From contig JACPFW010000032.1 in assembly GCA_016182795.1 (NCBI GenBank), positions 39,901 through 103,900 on the forward strand: DNA of 64,000 nucleotides, read 5' to 3'. Under the pieces are notes generated by a model. The model did not search any database, was not told the origin of the DNA, and saw only the letters and a list, made by a program, of their open reading frames with translations. The stretch is from Gemmatimonadota bacterium. Lineage in GTDB: Bacteria > Gemmatimonadota > Gemmatimonadetes > Gemmatimonadales > Gemmatimonadaceae. Shown one piece after another: positions 9,511 to 17,201 of the stretch (the first letter of the stretch is position 1; each line of letters begins with the position of its first letter). Made by a program: the position numbers and the translations under genes.

Positions 9511-11132
9511 CGCGGTGGTGGTACGTGCGTGCAGCCAACAATGTGTTCGACGGCGAGCCGGTGCCGCTGGTGACGATCACGCAGCCGTGGACGATGCAGA
9601 TCCCGCGGTATCCAGTTGGACAGCGGGCGGTGTTCGAGGAGCTGGTGGCGTGCGCAGGACAGCCTACCTGCACCTATCAGGCGTCCGCGGCTGGTGCGGT
9701 GGTCGTGCAGGCTACGCTGACGGAGACCCGGGTGCTGGCGGCGCGCAACACCGGGGCGACCGGGGCGCACGTGAAGATCACGGCGGATTCAACGACGCTG
9801 ACCTACGGAGACACGACGGTGTTCCGGGTGACGGTGCCGGGGGCGCCTGACAGCAGTTGGACGGTGACGGGGTACCAGTTTGCATCGCTGGGTCTGCAGC
9901 AGACTGCCGCACTGCTGGCTGTCCGCGGGTACTCCGAGCGCTCGACGCGAACAGGACAACGCATCGTTGCGTTTGGCGCGCCTGTTATTGGACCGACAAA
10001 TGACCGAACGGCCAGGGAAAGTGACGTAGAAAGCGTTTCGCAGGCACGAAAGCAGCGGCCAGTTCACTTCCGTGACGCAGAGCATGAATGCGATGGTGCC
10101 ACATCGACTCGTTGCTTCGACGACCCGCAAGACACGGGATACGAAATCGTCACTGCGCTCGTAGACGGGATTTCGCAGCGAGACAGCGTGCTCGTAACCG
10201 TGCTTCGCCCCCCTGCACTTGTGGTGCGCTGCACGCCAGCAACTGTCGTGCGCGGCGATTCGGTGATTTGCACGATCGGTCTCTCCGATTCTACGCTTCA
10301 GTTCGCGGTTGACTCCCTGGCAGCACAAGCAGCAGCAGACATGTCAGTTCTCGAGATTGGCTTGCAGGCGCCGGGCCAGCTACCAGCCGGTAGACTCGAC
10401 ACGCTACAAGGTGTAGCAGTAACGAACACATCACTCACCGCGCTAGCGACGCTGACCTGGAATGGCCGACGTCTCTCGCTCCGAGCGTCGGCTCGATTCG
10501 AGGTAGCAAAGCGTCCAAGGGAACTGCAGCCCTACATCATGACATTGTCGGCGCATTTCATGGGCCCTGGGCGGACGACCGCCTATCCGAGCTATGCTAC
10601 AGGAGGCGGGACACTTGGTCTCTACGAATCGGGTACTCCGCGATTCGACCTGATCACGGTCTCTACCGTCCAGTCTGGTCCAAATTCCGGACTTACATAT
10701 GTCCGCACGATGCCTGGAGTCCCGGAGTCGAAGGTCTGGATCACGGATGCGCTAACTTCGGGTAGCCGATGGTACGATGCACATCCGATCGTCCGCGGGC
10801 CGCTCGATCCAAGTGGAACGCCGCTATGCACACGCGACAAGATCGACCTGCTGCGAATGGAGGTGGGAAGGCATGAGGGATTGACGAGCGCAACGAAATC
10901 GCATTATGGAGTTCAGCAGGCATTCATGACGCAGTGGAACCTCGCGAAGGTAATGGGCGCTCGCGTGATCCAAGTTCCTGCAGACAGCGCGCACGCGCGC
11001 ATGAGTGAGGAATTCAGAATGGAATGGCTGCGTTTCTGGAAGCAGCTTGATGTGCTGCAAAGCAAGTTCGATTCCGTAGACACTCCTGCAAGCTTCGCTC
11101 GCCTAGGCGGCTGCAGCATCTACCCCGAGTAA
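9369..11132 (+). CDS. Cassette B large protein, 5'-truncated chimera
   Basis: An open frame of 587 codons. The first ~47 are antisense translation of segment R and are not expected to be meaningful. From 9511 the sequence follows the interior of the cassette A lipoprotein: 9511-9890 is almost identical at the base level to 6867-7244, then similarity drops to protein level only (FRDAEHEC, FDDPQDTGYEIVTALVDG, RDSVLVTVL, later GPNSGLTYVRTMPG and GRHEGLTSATKSHYG). It lacks the signal peptide and lipobox of copy A, so if expressed it would be cytoplasmic; most likely it is a non-functional recombinant or a reservoir for recombination. The stop at 11132 is 14 bases before the small partner gene. 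Confidence 0.6.
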   Translation: MPPARCVVPRAARSSTPSPSASNAVSNSCARNRPSSTRRAVTAPPSATRWWYVRAANNVFDGEPVPLVTITQPWTMQIPRYPVGQRAVFEELVACAGQPTCTYQASAAGAVVVQATLTETRVLAARNTGATGAHVKITADSTTLTYGDTTVFRVTVPGAPDSSWTVTGYQFASLGLQQTAALLAVRGYSERSTRTGQRIVAFGAPVIGPTNDRTARESDVESVSQARKQRPVHFRDAEHECDGATSTRCFDDPQDTGYEIVTALVDGISQRDSVLVTVLRPPALVVRCTPATVVRGDSVICTIGLSDSTLQFAVDSLAAQAAADMSVLEIGLQAPGQLPAGRLDTLQGVAVTNTSLTALATLTWNGRRLSLRASARFEVAKRPRELQPYIMTLSAHFMGPGRTTAYPSYATGGGTLGLYESGTPRFDLITVSTVQSGPNSGLTYVRTMPGVPESKVWITDALTSGSRWYDAHPIVRGPLDPSGTPLCTRDKIDLLRMEVGRHEGLTSATKSHYGVQQAFMTQWNLAKVMGARVIQVPADSAHARMSEEFRMEWLRFWKQLDVLQSKFDSVDTPASFARLGGCSIYPE

Positions 11133-11146
11133 CCGAGGACCTCGTC

Positions 11147-11812
11147 GTGCCCTCTCCCGTTCAGCTTCTCGCGTTGTACTGCATGTTGGCGATCACACCA
11201 CTCGCCGTGACTAAGGCATGCGCCCAAGCCGACAAGGTCGAGCATGCCTGCGAGAAGGCCGCGAAGATCGTTGCGCGTGGTAAGCCAGAGAAGAAGGAGG
11301 ATTGGGCGTGGTCGACCATTCTCGGGTGCGGAGCCACTGGCGGACTTGCGCTCCGAGATGCGTGGCAAGCGACAAGGATGAGCGCGGACACCGCTGCGCT
11401 AGAGGCGGTGTTCGCGAGACTCTGGCTCTTCCGCGATGCCGCGCTTTTCGCGTCGGCGAAATCCATTTCGCTCGATCCGGGCGCGAAACCGGAAAGTCGT
11501 GTGTTTAGCCTGATGCTGATGCTGACCAGCTCGTCCGACGATGTACACCCGGAGTGGGCAGGGCTTGTCGGTTCACCTGATGCTGGAAGAGCATGTTGGG
11601 TGGGACGTGTAGCCAACCTCCACAGTTACGCGGGGGCGTCGATGCCCACTGACGCGCGGACTCAGCTTGCGAATGCCGCTCGACAGCTGGCCGCCGACGG
11701 CACCACTCCCGAACTTGTTCGCCGAGCAGCACGGTGCATTGTCGCTGAGCTCGTTGCGGAAGACCGTGCGAAGGCGAATCCCATCATGCTGCCGCCCGGC
11801 GGAGCGCCGTAG
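11147..11812 (+). CDS. Cassette B small exported protein
   Basis: 221 residues, GTG start with GAGGA 7 bases upstream. Signal peptide MPSPVQLLALYCMLAITPLAVTKACAQ. The mature protein shows the same order of helices as the cassette A partner: CEKAAKIVARGKPEKKEDWAWSTI aligns with the RGHPAPKSEWALSMI segment, then W, ALEAVFARL, a Cys-containing middle and a C-terminal helix with ELVRRAARCIVAEL. Overall identity to the A and C partners is low, so it is a divergent family member. No recognised domain beyond a helical-repeat appearance. Confidence 0.6.
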   Translation: MPSPVQLLALYCMLAITPLAVTKACAQADKVEHACEKAAKIVARGKPEKKEDWAWSTILGCGATGGLALRDAWQATRMSADTAALEAVFARLWLFRDAALFASAKSISLDPGAKPESRVFSLMLMLTSSSDDVHPEWAGLVGSPDAGRACWVGRVANLHSYAGASMPTDARTQLANAARQLAADGTTPELVRRAARCIVAELVAEDRAKANPIMLPPGGAP

Positions 11813-12245
11813 TTGGACCGTTCGCCACCTGCCTGCCACCTGGTTCACGAAGCGGCTCACCCCTGCGTTCGCTCGGCTCAGGATCCGTCAGCGTCGTTGG
11901 ACCCGGGATAGCATTCCCCAGTTTCCTCGTATTCCGACGGGACTTAGCCAGGGCTGGTTACCGAAGCGTCCGCGTGACGTTCATGAACTGGGTCAGATCA
12001 AGTATCGCTGGAAATCGATGGACGTGGTGGATGATCCTCGTCTTCGCACGCTCATCGACCCATCTCGGGAGCGTGTTGATGGACGATCGCGACGGACTCA
12101 TTGTCGCGACGGATGTGCGGTCCCCGGCCTACGACGCAGCACGCGACGGGCCTGGGGGCCTGGGTCCCTGTTTTCTCCTCCACCGTGACTCGCGTTTTGA
12201 CAGCCGGATGAATCGGGGCCAGACTCGTCAGGAGGAGGCACCCCG

Positions 12246-12512
12246 ATGCGGAAGAGCAAGTTCACCCCGGAGCAGATCGTGCAGGCCCTGCGGCAGGCGG
12301 AGGCCGGCACGGTCGTCGGTGACATTTGCCGAAAGCTGGGCATCACCGAAGCGACGTTCTACCGCTGGAAGAAGACCTACGCCGGGCTCGATCTGGGCGA
12401 GCTGCGCGAGCTCCGGCAGCTCCGCGAGGAGAATCGGCGCCTGAAGGGCGTGGTGGCCGATCTGACGCTCGACAAGACGATCCTGCGTGAGGCGCTCGGA
12501 AAAAAATGGTGA
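12246..12512 (+). CDS. IS3-family transposase OrfA
   Basis: 88 residues, typical OrfA: an N-terminal helix-turn-helix (FTPEQIVQALRQAEAG, then DICRKLGITEATFYRWKK) that recognises the element ends, followed by a leucine-zipper-like coiled coil (ELRELRQLREENRRLKGVV) for oligomerisation. The start is preceded by CAGGAGGAGG, a strong ribosome-binding site. The frame ends just after the A7 run that allows -1 frameshifting into OrfB. Confidence 0.92.
   Translation: MRKSKFTPEQIVQALRQAEAGTVVGDICRKLGITEATFYRWKKTYAGLDLGELRELRQLREENRRLKGVVADLTLDKTILREALGKKW
12500..12506 (+). promoter_or_regulatory. Programmed -1 frameshift site (A7)
   Basis: Seven consecutive A residues lie at the overlap of OrfA and OrfB. 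OrfA is in frame 0 and OrfB in frame -1 relative to it, the arrangement that makes the OrfAB transposase in IS3-family elements. Frameshift at this run is inferred from the family. Confidence 0.7.
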
Positions 12513-13363
12513 GCTCAGCTCAGCGACGGGCGATGGTGAGCTGGGCGCAGACGGCGTATCGCCTGAGTCAGCGGCGCGCGTGCCGGGCGCTGGTGGTCGA
12601 GCGCACGAGCATCCGCTATCAGTCCTGCAAGCCGGACGACGCGCCGCTGCGGCGGCGCCTGCGCGAGTTGGCGCACGCACGGCCCGCCTTCGGGCACAAG
12701 CGCCTGCATGTGCTGCTGCGCCGTGACGGGCTGGTGATCAATCGCAAGAAGAGCCACCGGCTGTATAAGGCCGAGGGGCTGCAGTTGCGGCCCCGCCGCC
12801 CACGGCGCCGGCGCGCGGTGCTGCAGCGGCAGGGCGGCCCCGTCGTGACCGCCCCCGATCAGCGGTGGGCGATGGATTTCATGTACGACACGCTGGCCGG
12901 CGGCGGCACGATCCGCGTCTTCACGCTGGTGGATGTCTGCACGCGCGAGTGCGTGGCGCTGCACGTGGCGAAGCAGTTCCGCGGCACGGACGTGGCGCGC
13001 CTCCTGAGCGAGGCGGGCCAAGCGCGCGGCACGCTGGCGCCGGTGATCCAGTGTGACTGCGGGACGGAGTTCACGTCCGTCGCGCTCGATCACTGGGCGT
13101 ACTGGAACAAGGTGCAGCTCGACTTCAGCCGCCCCGGCAAACCAGTGGACAATTGCGTGTGCGAGGCCTTCAATGGCAGCTTGAGGCGAGAGTGTCTCTC
13201 GCAACATTGGTTTGCCTCCCTTGCGGAGGCGGCCACGGTCCTGGAGACGTGGCGCAACGACTACAACGATCACCGGCCCCACACGACACTGGGGCTTCAA
13301 CCGCCGGCCGTCTACAAGCGTGCCGGCATCTTCGAACCCCGATCCGTCCGAGCGATTTCTTGA
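12506..13363 (+). CDS. IS3-family transposase OrfB (DDE integrase)
   Basis: 285 residues as listed from the ATG at 12506; in vivo it is probably produced as an OrfAB fusion. It contains the HTH_21-like segment FGHKRLHVLLRRDGLVINRKK and an rve integrase core. Catalytic residues are visible: Asp in QRWAMDFMYD, Asp in QCDCGTEFTS, and Glu in NCVCEAFNGSLRRECL. Most relatives have DNG at the second position; here it is DCG, a change next to the catalytic Asp. The C-terminal NDYNDHRPHTTLGLQPP block is complete. Confidence 0.92.
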   Translation: MVSSAQRRAMVSWAQTAYRLSQRRACRALVVERTSIRYQSCKPDDAPLRRRLRELAHARPAFGHKRLHVLLRRDGLVINRKKSHRLYKAEGLQLRPRRPRRRRAVLQRQGGPVVTAPDQRWAMDFMYDTLAGGGTIRVFTLVDVCTRECVALHVAKQFRGTDVARLLSEAGQARGTLAPVIQCDCGTEFTSVALDHWAYWNKVQLDFSRPGKPVDNCVCEAFNGSLRRECLSQHWFASLAEAATVLETWRNDYNDHRPHTTLGLQPPAVYKRAGIFEPRSVRAIS

Positions 13364-13637
13364 CGCGTCAAACTGGATGAGAAGCGGGGGACCAGGCCGA
13401 CCGCCCGTTTGTCTGCCTAGAAGCGGAGAACGGATGGGGGGACCCGCAGGTGGAGTCCGACGGAGTTTCAGGGCTAACCGATAGGTGGCACGAGATAGTC
13501 TACAAGGGCGTCCAAGTGAAGATTGACTCAATGGCAGGAAAGCCGGTGCATTCCGTCAGTATCGTCAGTTTTGGTTCAGGTGCTCGCGGCTGTAATTTCG
13601 TGTACCCGCATCCCTGACACCTTACATCACCCAACAA

Positions 13638-14287
13638 ATGTGGTGGACTTACATGTCGACATCGCGCGATTCGTATTGGCCCTGCATCATGGTGGCCTGG
13701 GTGTTTGCGACAGCGCTCCCGTCTGGAGCCACTGCGCAGGGCTGGCGAGAAGACGCAGATGCCACGCTGCGCGCTCGTTGTCGCCTCGCCGTCCAAACGC
13801 TCGACAAGGGACATCCGGCTCCGAAATCCGATTGGGCGCTCTCGGTGATCTATCGGTGCAACGAGTCAGGCGGCGCGGCTCTTGCTGGGCTCTGGTCCGC
13901 CGCACCTTCGGACAGCGTTCCGCTCGAGCAGCTCGTGAAAGCCAGTTCGCTGCTTCTGGACCAACGAGTCTACGCGGCGTTCTGAACAGCGCGCGAAACA
14001 ACGCGATGCCGCGCGCTGTCCGCCTAGCCGCGCTTCGGGTGCTCTCCTCCTATATCAGCCCAAGTACCGTCATTCTGCCGGACGACCTGGCCAAGCCGAG
14101 ATCCGACACTGCGGTTGTCCCTATCTTTACAACGCAAATCGATGGCCCGGATCCAAACCTCGGCAGCGAGCCGTTGCCACCGAGTGCCCGGACAGAGATT
14201 GGCGACCTGTTCGTCTCCCTGTGGCATTCCGACGTCGACCCGATTGTTCGGAGTGCCGGAAGAGCCTTGAGCAAGCGGTTCTTCTGA
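13638..14287 (+). pseudogene. Cassette C small exported protein, frameshifted
   Basis: A close relative of the cassette A partner. The first frame runs from about 13638 (ATG; alternatives at 13653) through ADATLRARCRLAVQTL, KGHPAPKSDWALSVIYRCNESGG and LLDQRVYA, then hits a stop at 13983-13985. The remainder (VLNSARNNAMPRAVRLAALR, ILPDDLAKPRSDTAVVP, SAGRALSKRFF) continues in another frame to 14287. Comparison with copy A shows one base missing near 13978. The reading frame is otherwise preserved, so the break is recent. Confidence 0.8.
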
Positions 14288-14398
14288 CTCTAGCGGTCGT
14301 GCGCTCGCACCTCATGCCATTCGGTACTGCGCGCTGGCCATTACACCGCTCGTGACTCCGAGGCGTGCGTGAAGGCCGAATGAGGGTACCCTCACAAG
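14288..14398 (+). other. Remnant resembling the start of a cassette small gene
   Basis: The stretch TACTGCGCGCTGGCCATTAC and following bases up to about 14380 match the signal-peptide region of the cassette B small gene (TACTGCATGTTGGCGATCAC at 11177), but no open frame follows before segment R'. This looks like the scar of a fourth cassette. Confidence 0.4.
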
Positions 14399-14619
14399 CA
14401 GCTAGAACACTTCCCACGCGAAACCCGCTACCAAGCGCTCCGCCCGGCGGCGATTTAGGTCCAGACGAAGTAACGCCGTGCCGCCGGCACGCTGCGTCGT
14501 GCCGCGCACGGCCAGGTCGTCCACGCCATCACCGTCGGCGTCGAACGCGGTGAGCAGTTCGTGCGCGCGGAACCGGCCGTCGTCCACGCGCAGGGCGGTC
14601 ACCGCGCCGCTTGGCGCGA
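14392..14619. repeat. Segment R': parent copy of segment R
   Basis: The 3' coding end of the leftward lipoprotein gene and a few bases beyond, duplicated almost exactly at 9284-9510. The two copies are direct repeats about 4.9 kb apart and bracket cassettes B and C; recombination between them would delete that block. Confidence 0.85.
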
Positions 14620-15490
14620 TCAGTACGACGCGTTCGCGCACCCACTCGACGTCGCCGGCGCGCAGGCTTACGATCAACGCGCGGCGCGCCTCGCCAAAAC
14701 AGCCGCGCGCCTGACTGCTGGACACTTTCAAGCGGCGCTGGAGCCGCTCGTACGGAGGCCGCTCGAGTCGCAGCACGGCGTCGAGCGAATCGCGCACGAA
14801 CGCCACGCGCGCATTGAATGTGCTGTCGGCCGACGCGCGGGCTACCGCTTCTGCGCGGCGCACCGCGGGCGTGAGCGCCGCGAGGGCCGCGCGCGCCGCG
14901 CTGTCGGGTTCGATGCGCAACTCACAGGCGGTCGGCACTGGTTCGGCTACGCTGTCGGCGCGCTCGGCGAACGCCACCAACTGCGCCTTTCCGCGCGCGG
15001 CGCTATCGAGCGCCGGCGAGCCGATCACGCGCAGCACGATGCGGCCATTGTAGACCGCAAACGAGTCGACGACCACATCCTCGATGCCCTGCCCCCAGTG
15101 CAGGCGAAATGCGCTGCCGGCCGGCACGGGGCTCAGCACCTGCGCTGCCTCGCGAAACGCCCGCGCTTTGGCGCTGTCCTTGCGCACATCAAGATCCATG
15201 CGCCCGACATCGAGCAGCCACTGCTTGTTGCGCACGGCGGCCACGAAGGCGCGCGACTCGGTGGGGGCAAAGACCAGGAACGGCGCAATGGAATCGGCGC
15301 CTGGCGACAATTCTCGCTCGAGCGTCGTGTCGCGCACAGCCGCCATGGCGGCCGCTGAGTCGGCGGATTGTTGAGTGGCGCTGTCTGCGGCTGAGTTGGG
15401 TGCGCGCCGCTCTGCCGCTCGCGCACCCGCGCGGGGGGCGGCATCGCAGGCGGCCAGCAGGACGCATACCACGAGCGCCACGACACGCAC
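14402..15490 (-). CDS. Hypothetical lipoprotein with a VCBS/FG-GAP-like C-terminus
   Basis: About 362 residues from the GTG at 15490, chosen because it starts a lipoprotein signal (MRVVALVVCVLLAAC, lipidated Cys15); the open frame extends upstream without function and would overlap the divergent gene. The body is Ala/Arg-rich and not recognised. Near the C-terminus, LLTAFDADGDGVDDLAVRG resembles a calcium-binding FG-GAP/VCBS-type repeat, followed by GTALLRLDLN. The last ~70 codons are duplicated as segment R in the cassette island. Envelope location likely, role unknown. Confidence 0.6.
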   Translation of the reverse strand: MRVVALVVCVLLAACDAAPRAGARAAERRAPNSAADSATQQSADSAAAMAAVRDTTLERELSPGADSIAPFLVFAPTESRAFVAAVRNKQWLLDVGRMDLDVRKDSAKARAFREAAQVLSPVPAGSAFRLHWGQGIEDVVVDSFAVYNGRIVLRVIGSPALDSAARGKAQLVAFAERADSVAEPVPTACELRIEPDSAARAALAALTPAVRRAEAVARASADSTFNARVAFVRDSLDAVLRLERPPYERLQRRLKVSSSQARGCFGEARRALIVSLRAGDVEWVRERVVLIAPSGAVTALRVDDGRFRAHELLTAFDADGDGVDDLAVRGTTQRAGGTALLRLDLNRRRAERLVAGFAWEVF

Positions 15491-15604
15491 GCCCCAACCG
15501 CCTTGGGCGTGGTGGCGGCGCGGCGCGCAATCGGACAGCTTGTTCGAGAGTGGTGACGTCACGATCGTGGAAGGTAGCCCCCGAACCGCGTACCCCGACA
15601 GCCT

Positions 15605-16579
15605 GTGACCCTGCACCCGTTCACGTACCACCGCGCCGAAAGCCTCGCCGACGCCGCGCGCGCCCTGGGCACGCCCGAGGCCGCGCCACTCGGCGGCGGC
15701 ACCGACCTGCTGGTCGCGATGAAGGAATCGCTGGTGCGTCCCGAGACGCTGGTGGACCTACGCCGCGTGCCGGGGGCGGGCGACATCACGCTGCATCCGG
15801 ACGGCTCGGCGCGCATCGGCTGCGCCGTGCGACTGGCGACGCTGGCGACCCACGAGGGCATCGCCGAGCGCTACGCCGCACTCGCGCAGGCGGCGGCGGC
15901 GGTGGGCACGCCGCAGCTGCGGACGATGGGCACGATCGGGGGCAATCTCGCGCAGCGACCGCGCTGCTGGTATTTCCGCGGCGGGTTGCCGTGCTTCAAG
16001 AACGGCGGCAGCGACTGCCTCGCCGAGCGCGGCGAGAACCAGTACCACGCGCTGTTCACCGATGGCACGTGCCACGCGGTGCATCCCAGCGATCCGCTGG
16101 TGGCGCTCACGGCGCTCGAGGCAAGCGTGGAAGTGACCGGCACCGCGGGCACGCGCACACTCGAGCTTGCCGCTCTGTTCGATGGCGCCGGGCGCAACGC
16201 GCGCGGCGAGACGACGCTCGCCACCGGCGAGTTCATCAGCGCGGTGCTGCTGCCGGCATCGGCGGCGGGCGGCGACCAGTTCTACGAGAAGCTGATGCAA
16301 CGCGGCGCGTGGGACTTTGCCACTGTGTCGCTGGCGGCGCATCGCCGTGTCGATGGCGGGGTGCGCATCGCGTTGGGCGGCGTCTCGCTCACGCCGTATC
16401 GTGTGAACTCGTCGGTCGAGGAAGATGTGGCCACCGGCGGACTCGACGACGACAGCATCGACGCGCTCGCCGAACGGGCGATGTACGACGCCCACCCGTT
16501 GGAGCACAACGGCTACAAGGTATGGCAGGCGCAGGCGCTGCTGCGGCGTGCGTTGCGGCGGCTCGACCCGCGCGCCTGA
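15605..16579 (+). CDS. Molybdo-hydroxylase FAD-binding medium subunit with [4Fe-4S] insertion
   Basis: 324 residues, GTG start, cytoplasmic. It matches the FAD-binding subunit of the xanthine dehydrogenase family: LGGGTDLLVAMKE near 30 and the FAD loop GTIGGNLAQRPRCWYF at 109-124. Between residues 121 and 156 four cysteines (C121, C130, C138, C156) form the insertion that holds a [4Fe-4S] cluster in YagS/PaoB- and HcrB-type subunits. Such subunits pass electrons between a molybdopterin large subunit and a 2Fe-2S small subunit. Neither partner is within the window, which is unusual. The MocA-like gene follows after 30 bases. Confidence 0.88.
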   Translation: MTLHPFTYHRAESLADAARALGTPEAAPLGGGTDLLVAMKESLVRPETLVDLRRVPGAGDITLHPDGSARIGCAVRLATLATHEGIAERYAALAQAAAAVGTPQLRTMGTIGGNLAQRPRCWYFRGGLPCFKNGGSDCLAERGENQYHALFTDGTCHAVHPSDPLVALTALEASVEVTGTAGTRTLELAALFDGAGRNARGETTLATGEFISAVLLPASAAGGDQFYEKLMQRGAWDFATVSLAAHRRVDGGVRIALGGVSLTPYRVNSSVEEDVATGGLDDDSIDALAERAMYDAHPLEHNGYKVWQAQALLRRALRRLDPRA

Positions 16580-16609
16580 TCGCGCGGCCATCCTTTACTC
16601 TCTCTGCGT

Positions 16610-17185
16610 ATGTCGGCTATCAAGAAGCATCCCTTCGCCGCGATCATCCTCGCCGCCGGCGCGGGCACGCGGTTCGGCGCGCCCAAGGTGAACGCCACGC
16701 TCCCTGATGGACGGCGGTTTCTCGATGTGGTCGCGGAACTCTGCCAAACCTGCGGCGGCGACCCGGTGGTGGCGGTGGTGCCGCCCGAGACAGCCGTTCC
16801 GGCCGGCGTGCGCGCGGTCGTCAATGCGCGGGCGAGCGACGAACAGGTCACGAGTCTGCGGCTCGGGCTCGCCCAGCTCGCCAACACCGACGTGCAGGGC
16901 GTGCTGGTCTGGCCGGTGGATCATCCGTTCGCGCAGCTGACGACCGGACTGGCGGTGGTGGATGCCGCGCGGCTCACCAACGCGCCCATCGTGGTGCCCG
17001 TGCATGACGGCGCGCGCGGACATCCTGTCTGGTTCGGCCGCGAGACGTGGCGCGAACTGATGACGGTGCCGAGCGGCGGCGCGCGGGCTGTGGTGCACGC
17101 CTATGGGAGCCGGGTGCAGGAAGTGCGCGTCACCGACGCGGGCATCCACCGCGACATCGATACGCGGGCCGATCTCGACGGCTAG
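16610..17185 (+). CDS. MocA/MobA-like molybdenum-cofactor nucleotidyltransferase
   Basis: 191 residues with the NTP-transferase signature FAAIILAAGAGTRFGAPKVN at residues 9-28, then WPVDHPFAQL for the metal-binding Asp and PVHDGARGHPVWF, characteristic of MocA (molybdopterin cytidylyltransferase). MocA activates the cofactor for hydroxylases such as the preceding FAD-subunit gene encodes, so the pair makes biological sense. CTP specificity cannot be proved from sequence alone. Ends 16 bases from the convergent pdxB. Confidence 0.82.
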   Translation: MSAIKKHPFAAIILAAGAGTRFGAPKVNATLPDGRRFLDVVAELCQTCGGDPVVAVVPPETAVPAGVRAVVNARASDEQVTSLRLGLAQLANTDVQGVLVWPVDHPFAQLTTGLAVVDAARLTNAPIVVPVHDGARGHPVWFGRETWRELMTVPSGGARAVVHAYGSRVQEVRVTDAGIHRDIDTRADLDG

Positions 17186-17201
17186 TCCGTGCGCTGCGCG
17201 G

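Larger units (their letters stand above)
12161..13394 (+). mobile_element. Complete IS3-family insertion sequence
   Basis: A 1234-bp element with imperfect ~28-bp terminal inverted repeats, left TGGGTCCCTGTTTTCTCCTC and right (reverse complement) TGGTCCCCCGCTTCTCATCC, sharing about 20 positions. It is flanked by a 4-bp target duplication GGCC (12157-12160 and 13395-13398). It carries two overlapping transposase frames joined by an A7 slippery site. Both frames are intact, so it may be active. It inserted into the cassette C gene. Confidence 0.85.
11868..13617 (+). pseudogene. Cassette C large protein remnant, split by an IS element
   Basis: Only the 3' part of a third large gene remains. 11868-12160 encodes RRWTRDSIPQFP, LSQGWLPKRPRDVHELGQIKYRW and DVVDDPRL, matching the C-terminal third of cassette A (RRWNGDSIPRFP, GQGWL, DLGQVRWRW), with the frame lost near 12070. 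The IS element occupies 12161-13394. After it, 13399-13617 reads in frame through PQVESDG, LTDRWHEIVYKGVQVKID and SIVSFGSGARGCNFVYP to a TGA, matching the last 60 residues of cassette A. No 5' end is present, so the gene was already truncated before or during insertion. Confidence 0.75.
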
